64,000 nucleotides of DNA from Schizochytrium sp. TIO01 (lineage: Eukaryota > Sar > Bigyra > Thraustochytrida > Thraustochytriidae), in NCBI GenBank assembly GCA_004764695.1, contig SMSO01000031.1:990600-1054599 (forward strand). The letters are read 5' to 3'. How positions within the stretch are numbered: position 1 is the first letter of the stretch; every line of letters begins with the position of its first letter. This document shows positions 1-10,200 of the stretch, piece by piece. The notes beneath the pieces are model-generated. The model was given only the letters and a program-made list of their open reading frames with translations, made no database searches and had not been told where the DNA came from. Made by a program: the position numbers and the translations under genes.

Positions 1-2
1 AA

Positions 3-1064
3 ATGATCAAACGTGGGCCGTTTTCAGAAGACCTATCCCTTCGAACTAATGACCTTTTGCAGGTACATAGGGCATTAGTTGCGAACCTTGGCTCAAAGCG
101 GTTGCAGAATGGAGCGTCCTCTTTATGTAAGTACGTAGGACTTCGAGAGGATCATGTAGAAAATAACGAAGCAATTGAACAGGAACTTCAACGAGCCGAA
201 TTGAACGCTCCCCGCCTTTGGCAGACTCTCGGAGCCAATGAACTCTATAAAGCCCTGCAGCGACAAGGGAAACCGAATGGTTATACACGTGCTCGAAATG
301 GACGTCTCCTATTCACGGCGGCTGAGGACGAACTTCTTGCAAGAGGCATGGCGCGTTTTGGTCGCAATGCATGGGAGCAGATTACTGAAGTATATTTACC
401 CGGTAAAAAGAGCTTTCAGCTTGACCATCGCGTACATAACCATCAAAAAAGGCAGCGTGTGCAAAAGAAGCAGCAGCAACAGCAGGAACAACGGAGCATG
501 GATAAACAGGACTCATACGTTGAACCTACGAACAAGAGAAGAAAACTAGATGCAATGCCATCTAATTCTGCTTTCATTGCTCCCACCGATGTTGGTAGTG
601 ATGAGCATGATTCCGATGCAACTACATCATCAGCATCTCATATCTGGCACCTAAAAATGAGCCGTAAGGAAGCCCCAGCTGCGGAATGGCTGACAAAAGG
701 GGAGCTGGATCGTTTAGCTACTGGTCTTGCACTTGTGGGAGAACAGTTTGACGAACTCAGTGAAAAATATCTTCCTCATCGCGGACCTACACTTTTGGTT
801 GATGTGTATCGAAGTATCGTTAAACAGTTACCTGAAACTAAACAATTGATTCGGGCAATCGGTGCTGAGCCTACGAATTCGCAACGCTGGACCCCTGCAG
901 ATGATCGAGTGATTCTTTTACAGACCCACGAGCTTAGGCCAAAGCGTAGTGACCGCATTTGGAGTTGCATAAAGAAGCAGCTGACACAAGAACGTAGATT
1001 CCAGGAGATACAGGCGCGCTTCCGCATTCTTCGAGTCATTATGTATATTAAATCCAATGCTTGA
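3..1064 (+). CDS. SANT/Myb-domain protein, GON4L-like (5' end may lie outside the window)
   Basis: The 353-codon frame opens only two bases into the window, so the true start may be further upstream. Residues about 101-148 form a SANT/Myb-like domain: they begin GRLLFTAAEDELLARGMARFG and include a W in NAWEQI and the segment YLPGKKSFQLDHRVHNHQKR. The YLP-K-xxQLxxRVxNxxxR pattern is like the SANT region of GON4L-type transcriptional cofactors. A glutamine/lysine-rich stretch follows (about 152-164), then a basic KRRK cluster near 178-181 that could be a nuclear localisation signal. A second, weaker Myb-like unit at about 296-345 starts RWTPADDRVILL. A nuclear chromatin or transcription role is inferred from the domains. 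A SNAPc or other Myb-family member remains possible. It converges on the ITPA-like gene. Confidence 0.6.
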   Translation: MIKRGPFSEDLSLRTNDLLQVHRALVANLGSKRLQNGASSLCKYVGLREDHVENNEAIEQELQRAELNAPRLWQTLGANELYKALQRQGKPNGYTRARNGRLLFTAAEDELLARGMARFGRNAWEQITEVYLPGKKSFQLDHRVHNHQKRQRVQKKQQQQQEQRSMDKQDSYVEPTNKRRKLDAMPSNSAFIAPTDVGSDEHDSDATTSSASHIWHLKMSRKEAPAAEWLTKGELDRLATGLALVGEQFDELSEKYLPHRGPTLLVDVYRSIVKQLPETKQLIRAIGAEPTNSQRWTPADDRVILLQTHELRPKRSDRIWSCIKKQLTQERRFQEIQARFRILRVIMYIKSNA

Positions 1065-1549
1065 GGAGAAACTCAATTGGGTTATTAGAATTTATCAAGA
1101 AAAGGTTATGGAGGAGATGATTAGTATTTTTATTTTCAATATTTGGTTTTCAAAATGATCTTGAAATCTTTTACAGGGTTGTGCCCTTTTTGGGGGGGGC
1201 TTTCCATAGTCCATGTAGCTGCATCCCTTGCTTACTTACATACCATTAGACCATTCATATTATAATGTTTGTAGAACCCAAAAAATAAAGCATGGAGTAG
1301 TGGATTTGAATCAATTCTACTCAAAGGATCAACTTTCTTCGTTTATTGCAAAAAAAATAAACATATCTCCTTAGGTCTACAATTTGGAACAGTGTCGTAC
1401 TTTGCAACACCAAATGGAATAAAATTTTCTCATCTTTAAGCTTTTTGAGTTTTCGTACAAGACACTTGAAATGCCGAGCCCGGAATAAGCCATGTGCGAA
1501 AAATGGCTACAAGGTACAAAGATTTGTGACGATTCAGTCTCCAACGAAC
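1065..1549. other. Convergent 3' intergenic region
   Basis: This spacer separates the 3' ends of the SANT gene (+) and the ITPA-like gene (-). It is AT-rich, with an eight-G run near 1191-1198 and an imperfect hairpin around 1293-1320 (arms GAGTAG and CTACTC). AATAAA-like words occur near 1284 and 1420 and could serve 3'-end formation. No ORF or RNA gene is recognisable. Confidence 0.5.
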
Positions 1550-2137
1550 TTACGCTTCCTTGTTCTCGGCGAAGTAAGCCTTAAGCCCCTCGAGGGCCTT
1601 GAAGCGGTGCGAAATCTTGTTTTTCTCTGCCTTGTCCATCTCCGCATAAGTCTCTTCATAGCCATCAGGCTGAAAGACGGGGTCCCAGCCAAAGTCAGTA
1701 GGTCCACGGGCCGGCACGATCTTGCCGCTGGTGCGACCCACAAAGGTCTTCACCTCGGCATTGGGACCAGCGCTGTATGCGAAAATACACTGCGCATAAG
1801 CAGACTTGTCTTCGTAGGCTGCAAGCAAATTGTTGAGACCCTCATGGCCAGTCTTTTCGAGAAACCACTTGATGTAGACGCCAGGAAGACCTCCAAGCGC
1901 ATTGAAGCACAAGCTGGTGTCTTCAACGATCACAGGGCCTCCAATTTTGTCCTGGGCAAGCCTGCACTTCTCCTTCACCACGTCTTCAGGCTCGCCTTGC
2001 AACTCCGGCAAGTCCAGCTTCTCATTGCGCAGCTCCAGAGCAGTGCCTACGATGGCCTGCACCTCCTCAAGTTTCTTGGCATTTCCTGTCACAAATGTCA
2101 CCACCATCTTGCTAGATCTTCGAGCAGCGGCCTGCAT
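1550..2137 (-). CDS. ITPA: Inosine triphosphate pyrophosphatase (ITPA/HAM1 family)
   Basis: The product hydrolyses ITP, dITP and XTP to the monophosphates and pyrophosphate, removing deaminated purines from the nucleotide pool, usually in the cytosol. The family hallmark [14 protein letters not shown] stands at the N-terminus, followed by the catalytic region with [22 protein letters not shown] and the substrate-binding [19 protein letters not shown], then [11 protein letters not shown] near the C-terminus. These match eukaryotic ITPA almost throughout. The first ATG of the frame is at 2137 and gives 195 residues, close to the usual ~190. A second ATG at 2107 lies directly before the conserved core and is an alternative start; longer open frames begin at a non-ATG codon. 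No intron is needed. Confidence 0.95.
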   Translation of the reverse strand: MQAAARRSSKMVVTFVTGNAKKLEEVQAIVGTALELRNEKLDLPELQGEPEDVVKEKCRLAQDKIGGPVIVEDTSLCFNALGGLPGVYIKWFLEKTGHEGLNNLLAAYEDKSAYAQCIFAYSAGPNAEVKTFVGRTSGKIVPARGPTDFGWDPVFQPDGYEETYAEMDKAEKNKISHRFKALEGLKAYFAENKEA

Positions 2138-4260
2138 CCAAACCAAGTTGCGAACCTCGAGCCTGTTGCGGGATTTGCAGCCTTTTAGAGGTGAATGGAG
2201 ACTTTCTGCTCAATCTTATCGTCGTCGTCGCCTTCTCAGCCACTGCATAGGAGTTCTTCAACAACTAGGTAACCATCACCTACAAGATACTATAGGAGCT
2301 GCGTAGGTACACCATCGTCATTGGTCATCTCATTTAATTGACGATGCTGATGGCGGCTCTTGCATCGAAGACAGCTTGAAAGCAGCTGCTGCAGAAAAGC
2401 AAGGCAAGCAAAGACGCAGCCGAGGGTGCGGAACGATCACAGACAGCGCTGCCAGAAATTGGGTGATGGAGTAGAGCGAAGAACGATCCTAGATCGTGCG
2501 CACAAAGCCTTCACTTAAGTTGGGGAGCGGGTGATGGCTGAGGCCATGGATGCCTGAGTTGCTGCTCTGTTGCTGACCTGAGACACGCATCGGCAAAGAA
2601 TCAGGCACTCTTGGTGAGATTTATCCCAGTGATGCACTCGCCATTGGCTGGTCCTTTGTGATTAGTGGCGTGGATTTGCCTGCGAGGATGACTGGGTCAA
2701 AGGTCACAACAGCCGAGCGTCTAAAATAATCGGAGAGCCAATTCCAATTAGCACTGTGTCCGCCACATCTCAAAACCTCGATCAAAAGGACTGTACCCTA
2801 TTACAAAGAATGGGCTTTCGTTGCAAATTGCATTGAGCTTTTATTCGATGACGTAGAACAGAATACCCTTTGGAGCGCAGCACTTAATAGTCTCAGTCGT
2901 TCTTCAAGCGAAATGAACTCCAAGTCGGGACGTTCGCCAGTTCGGCACCGATCCGTCCATCTGAGAACATATTCTCGAGTTTATATTGAAGTAGTTGGTT
3001 GGTCAAAGCACCCTTTGAAGGATGTCTTCCCTTGAAAAACAAAAAAAGTTGCTGCCGTTACAACAATTGAATTCGCCGCTGGAAGCATCATTTTTGATTT
3101 TAAAATGTTTTTCATTAAACTTGAAATAACAATAGTAAAAATGAGTAGCGTAATAATCATAATGATATATTTTTTCGTTTTCATTTTCGTTTTAGTGAAT
3201 GCATTAATTTAAAAACAAAATGATATTAAAAAAAATTAAAAAATCTTTATACCTGGACCTAATATAATTAATTAATAATGTATTTGTATGCCTATCTATA
3301 CATGGGTATATTATGTTCATGAAACTTTCTAATTGCAGCCGTTACACCTCGCGCTATGAGATTCAAGGGCACTGCTGGGAGACGCAACTAAAATAACCTG
3401 GGTTTCATAGCTCTCACGAAACCAAAACGGCCCAAAGGATTGAACAATTCATGCCATGCTGGGTAATCTTCTCGGATAGCGTCTCTATTATCGCAGGGTA
3501 TAGATAGCTACGCAACTGATAGTAAGAAATATCTCTTTGCCAGCCAACGAAGATTTCAATTTATATTTATTTATATTTATTTATATTTATTTATTTATTT
3601 ATTTATTTATTTATTTTAAATGGGCTTATCCTTTTCTTTAATAGACTGGGTAATGTAATCAGGGTTTCTAAAGATCAGGGAGCGATCTTGGGAGATGAGC
3701 AATTCCTTCAGCTTGAGTATTTACCCTAGCTAAAGTATTTTAAGGAGCAGTCTCTGACACCCTCTCACGAGTCACAAGTCAAAATGAGGTTGAATCTCTC
3801 AGCTCCAAGGTGTGTAAAGTTCAAAACAATCACTCACTGTGTCTGAGAGTGCTTTTTATACCTCCTGTTCATGCGGATAGAATTGAACATCATGATTGAT
3901 TTATTGATTGATTTACCTACTAGGTACTGGTAATAACCTGTATAAAGAAATCAGGTAGCTGTACGGGTAATAGGGACCTACTACCATAGTAGTAAAATGC
4001 AATCTCCAATAACTGCAAAGCTGTATCTTCAGTCGATCCACGCGCGATCAACGAAGTGAGGCGAAGACGGACGAAGGCTAGAGCACTGCCCTACGTACGA
4101 GCACTAGCGCGTTTTACAAGACCACTTGCGAGTCGCGCGGGGTTAGTACACGCCTCAGCTCCTGTCCAGCACAGCAAGCTCGCTCAACTTGAGAGCGGCG
4201 AAGCAGAGCACCGATATAGACTGTGAAAGCGAGCTTGCTTAAAGTAAGATCCGCAACAAA
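2138..4260. other. Intergenic region upstream of the LRR-kinase gene
   Basis: About 2.1 kb with no supportable gene. It separates two divergently transcribed genes, so it should hold both promoters. The sequence becomes very AT-rich from about 3000 and contains an ATTT-type simple repeat (separate entry). Open frames here are short and unrecognised. The last 250 bases before the LRR gene are richer in CG dinucleotides (for example around 4030-4200), as might be expected of a promoter or 5' leader. Confidence 0.4.
3559..3616. repeat. (TTTA)n-type simple repeat
   Basis: A run of TTTATA and TTTA units covers about 58 bases. It is a microsatellite in the spacer upstream of the LRR gene. Confidence 0.9.
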
Positions 4261-7200
4261 ATGGCCAAGGCTGAAAGTGTCGAGGCCATCAACAGCGACA
4301 CTACGGACGTCGAGTAAGTTTGTAGCACCATATAGAGAACCCGGATCGAGGCATGCGTGCTTCATTATTTCCAAAGCAATTTTGTTAACTGAACTATTTC
4401 TTTCATGCGACAAGCACAGACTTTCGGGGAAGAATATTAGTGACAAAGACGTTAAGGCAATTGCAAAAGCGCTCAAAGGCTGCAAGAGTCTAAGAAAAAT
4501 CAAGTAAGTTTCATTGAAAAACAGCTGAAAGAAGAAAGAAGAAAGGACAGAGTTAGCGACAAAATAACTATTTAGAAGGAGAATTATCAAATATTTGATG
4601 CAAAATTAGAAAAACTTCCATACACGAAAACGATGTTATTTCCAATCATTCAGATAGATCATGTCAAGTCATGATCAATTGAACCAATGCCATTTCGTGG
4701 CATACGAGTGATCAACATGAACAGCAATTAACTGACTTATGTCTAAACCACATACATAGTCTTTCGAGTAATGACATCGGTGATGAAGGCGTAATGGCCA
4801 TCACCAGGAGCGTAAAGTGCTGCAAGAATCTTACCAGTTTACTGTACGTTTTACTGTGTACACGTGCACAGTTCTTGTATTGATAATTTTGTTGGGAAAA
4901 GAAGAAGTCGGAATTAAGTCCGCAAGATGTTATATTTTCCTCACCCAAATCTCGAACCACGCAATTACACAACATCAAAAATATCAGAATGATCGTTTTC
5001 AATGAAATTGATGCGAACAAATAACAAGGAACGATGCATGCAAAAGAACAGTTGTTTGAACACTATTCCCAGATTTTTATAAGCTTTCAACTACTGACAT
5101 ATATGTTGACAACGAATTTGGGCCATGCACACAGCCTTCAGAATAACAACATTGGTGATGAAGGTGCGGTGGCTCTCGCGAAGGCACTTGCGCAGAGTCC
5201 AAACCTGACCATATTGAGGTACGTTAGATGCATGCAAAAAGGCCACCGGTTAGCTTGCTGTGTTACACAATGACTGAATCAGAGCGGGAAGCAACTAGTT
5301 TTCCACTCTATTGAGCTCCGAACTTTGTGAAGGTCCAGAATATTTAGATCCATTCATAGGGAGTATATTATAATGAAACCGAATCACGATGTGAGGTGGA
5401 GTTGTGATATGGAGAGGCTCGCACACGTTCGCAATTGAGAAGAGTTGACTGACACACGTTTTTATATATTGACAACGGATTTGGGTCATTCACACAGTCT
5501 TCAGAATAACAACATTGGTGATGAAGGTGCGATGGCTCTCGCGAAGGCACTTGCGCAGTGTCCTAAACTGACCATTTTGGAGTACGTTAGATGCATGCAA
5601 AAATGCCACCGGTTAGCTTGCTGTGTTACACAATGATTGAATTAGAGCGGGAAGCAACTTGTTTCCTGCTCTATTGAGCTCCGAACTTTGTGAAGGTGCA
5701 GAATATTTGGATCCATTCATAGGGAGTACATTATAATGAAACCAAATCACGATGTGAGGTGGAATTGTGATATGGAGAGGCTCGCACACGTTCGCAATTG
5801 AGAAGAGTTGACTGACACACGTTTTTATATATTGACAACGGATTTGGGTCATTCACACAGTCTTCAGAATAACAACATTGGTGATGAAGGTGCGATGGCT
5901 CTCGCGAAGGCACTTGAGCAGTGTCCTAAACTGACCATTTTGGGGTACGTTAGATGCATGCAAAAAGACCACCGGTTAGCTTGCTGTGTTACACAATGAT
6001 TGAATCAAAGCGGGAAGCAACTTGTCTCCTGCTCTATTGAGCTCCGAATTTTGTGAAGGTGCAGAATATTTAGATCCATTCATAGGGAGTACATTATAAT
6101 GAAACCAAATCACGATGTGAGGTGGAGTTGTGATATGGAGAGGCTCACACACGTTCGCAATTGAGAAGAGTTGACTGACACACGTTTTTATATATTGACA
6201 ACGGATTTGGACCATGCACACAGTCTTGCTAATAACAAGATTGGTGATGAAGGTGCGGTGGCTCTCGCGAAGGCACTTGCGCAGTGTCCTAAACTGACCA
6301 TTTTGGAGTACGTTAGATGCATGCAAAAATGCCACCGGTTAGCTTGCTGTGTTACACAATGATTGAATTAGAGCGGGAAGCAACTTGTTTCCTGCTCTAT
6401 TGAGCTCCGAACTTTGTGAAGGTGCAGAATAATTGGATCCATTCATAGGGAGTACATTATAATGAAACCGAATCACGATGTGAGGTGGAGTTGTGATATG
6501 GAGAGGCTCACACACATTGACTGACACACATTTTTATATATTGACAACCAATTTGGACCATGCACGCAGTCTTGGTAATAACAAGATTGGTGATGAAGGT
6601 GCGATGGCTCTCGCGAAGGCACTTGCGCAGTGTCCAAACCTGACCATATTGAGGTACGTTAGATGCATGCAAAAATGCCACCGGTTAGCTTGCTGTGTTA
6701 CACAATGACTGAATCAGAGCGGGAAGCAACTTGTTTCCTGTTCTATTGAGCTCCGAACTTTGTGAAGGTGCAGAATATTTGGATCTATTCATAGGGAGTA
6801 CATTATAATGAAACCGAACCACGATGTGAGGTGGAGTTGTGATATGGAGAGGCTCACCCACGTTCGCAATTGAGAAGAGTTGACTGACACACGTTTTAAT
6901 ATATTCGTTGGGCCATGCACACAGTCTTGCTAATAACAAGATTGGTGATGAAGGTGCGGTGGCTCTCGCGAAGGCACTTGAGCAGTGTACAAACCTGACC
7001 AATTTGTAGTACGTTTGATACAAGCGATAAGGCAACCGGTTAGGTTGCTGTGTTATACAGTGATTGAATCACAGCGGGAACAACTAGTTTCCTGCTCTAT
7101 TGAGCTCCGAATTTTGTGAAGGTGCAGAATATTTAGATCCATTCATAGGGAGTACATTATAATGAAACCGAATCACGATGTGAGGTGGAGTTGTGATATG

Positions 7201-10200
7201 GAGAGGCTCACACACATTGACTGACACACATTTTTATATATTGACAACCAATTTGGACCATGCACGCAGTCTTGGTAATAACAAGATTGGTGATGAAGGT
7301 GCGATGGCTCTCGCGAAGGCACTTGCGCAGTGTCCAAACCTGACCATATTGAGGTACGTTAGATGCATGCAAAAATGCCACCGGTTAGCTTGCTGTGTTA
7401 CACAATGACTGAATCAGAGCGGGAAGCAACTTGTTTCCTGTTCTATTGAGCTCCGAACTTTGTGAAGGTGCAGAATATTTGGATCCATTCATAGGGAGTA
7501 CATTATAATGAAACCGAACCACGATGTGAGGTGGAGTTGTGATATGGAGAGGCTCACCCACGTTCGCAATTGAGAAGAGTTGACTGACACACGTTTTAAT
7601 ATATTCGTTGGGCCATGCACACAGTCTTGCTAATAACAAGATCGGTGATGAAGGTGCGGTGGCTCTCGCGAAGGCACTTGAGCAGTGTACAAACCTGACC
7701 AATTTGTAGTACGTTTGATACAAGCGATAAGGCAACCGGTTAGGTTGCTGTGTTATACAGTGATTGAATCAAAGCGGGAACAACTAGTTTCCTGATCTAT
7801 TCAGCTCCGAACTTTGTGAAGGTGCAGAATATTTGGATCTATTCATAGGGAGTACATTATATATGAAACCGAACCACGATGTGAGGTGGAGTTGTGATAT
7901 GGAGAGGCTCAGAACGTTCGCAATTGAGAAGAGTTGACTGACACACGTTTTAATATATTTGTTGGGCCATGCACACAGTCTTGCTAATAACAAGATCGGT
8001 GATGAAGGTGCGATGGCTCTCGCGAAGGCACTTGCGCAGTGTACAAACCTGACCGATTTGTAGTACGTTTGATGCAAGCGAAAAGGCAACCGATTAACTT
8101 GCTGTGTTATAGAGCGATTGAACCAAAACGGGAAGCAACTAGTTTTCTACTGTATTGAGCTCCGAACTTTGTGAAGGTGCAGAATAATTGGATCCATTCA
8201 TAGGGAGTACATTATAATGAAACCGAATCACGATGTGAGGCGGAGTAGTGATATTGAAAGGCTCACAAACGTTCACAATTGAGAAGAGTTGACTGACACA
8301 AACTTTTATATTTTGACAACGGATTTGGGCCATGCACACAGTCTTGCTAATAACAACATTGATGATGAAGGTGCGATGGCTCTCGCGAAGGCACTTGCGC
8401 AGTGTCCTAACCTGACCATTTTGGGGTACGTTAGATGCATGCAAAAATGCCACCGGTTAGCTTGCTGTGTTACACAATGATTGAATCAAAGCGGGAAGCA
8501 ACTTGTTTCCTGCTCTATTGAGCTCCGAATTTTGTGAAGGTGCAGAATATTTGGATCCATTCATAGGGAGTACATTATAATGAAACCAAATCACGATGTG
8601 AGGTGGAGTTGTGATATGGAGAAGCTCACACACGTTCGCAATTGAGAAGAGTTGACTGACACACGTTTTTATATATTGACAACGGATTTGGACCATGCAC
8701 ACAGTCTTCAGGATAACCACATTGGTGATGAAGGTGCGATGGTTCTCGCGAAGGCACTTGCGCAGTGTCCAAACTTGACCATATTGAGGTACGTTAGATG
8801 CATGCAAAAATGCCACAGGTTAGCTTGCTGTGTTACACAATGATTGAATCAGAGCGGGAAGCAACTAGTTTTCTACTCTTTTGAGATCCGAACTTTGTGA
8901 AGGTGCAGAATATTTGGATCTATTCATAGGGAGTACATTATATATGAAACCGAACCACGATGTGAGGTGGAGTTGTGATATGGAGAGGCTCAGCACGTTC
9001 GCAATTGAGAAGAGTTGACTGACACACGTTTTAATATATTTGTTGGGCCATGCACACAGTCTTGCTAATAACAAGATTGGTGATGAAGGTGCGGTGGCTC
9101 TCGCGAAGGCAATTGAGCAGTGTACAAACCTGACCGATTTGTAGTACGTTTGATGCAAGCGAAAAGGCAACCGATGAACTTGCTGTGTTATAGAGCGATT
9201 GAACTAAAACGGGAAGCAACTAGTTTTCTACTGTATTGAGCTCCGAACTTTGTGAAGGTGCAGAATATTTGGATCCATTCATAGGGAGTACATTATAATG
9301 AAACCGAACCACGATGTGAGGTGGAGTTGTGATGTGGAGAGGCTCAGCACGTTCACAATTGAGAAGAGTTGACTGACACACGTTTTTATATATACGTTGG
9401 GCCGCACACAGTCTTCAGAATAACAACACTGGTGATGAAGGTGCGATGGATCTCGCGAAGGCACTTGCGCAGTGTCCTAACCTGACCATTTTGGGGTACG
9501 TTAGATGCATGCAAAAATGCCACCGGTTAGCTTGCTGTGTTACACAATGATTGAATCAAAGCGGGAAGCAACTGGTTTCCTGATCTATTGAGCTCCGGAC
9601 TTTGTGAAGGTGCAGAATATTTGGATCCATTCATAGGGAGTACATTATAATGAAACCGAACCACGATGTGAGGTGGAGTTGTGATGTGGAGAGGCTCAGC
9701 ACGTTCGCAATTGAGAAGAGTTGACTGACACACGTTTTAATATATTTGTTGGGCCATGCACACAGTCTTGCTAATAACAAGATCGGTGATGAAGGTGCGG
9801 TGGCTCTCGCGAAGGCACTTGAGCAGTGTACAAACCTGACCGATTTGTAGTACGTTTGATGCAGGCGAAAAAGCAACCGATTAACTTGCTGTGTTATAGA
9901 GCGATTGAACCAAAACGAGAAGCAACTATACTGTATTGAGCTCCGAACTTTGTGAAGGTGCAGAATATTTGGATCCATTCATAGGGAGTACATTATAATG
10001 AAACCGAACCACAATGTGAGGTGGAGTTGTGATGTGGAGAGGCTCAGAACGTTCGCAATTGAGAAGAGTTGACTGACACAAACTTTTATATTTTGACAAC
10101 GGATTTGGGCCATGCACACAGTCTTGCTAATAACAACATTGGTGATGAAGGTGCGATGGCTCTCGCGAAGGCAATTGAGCAGTGTACAAACCTGACCGAT

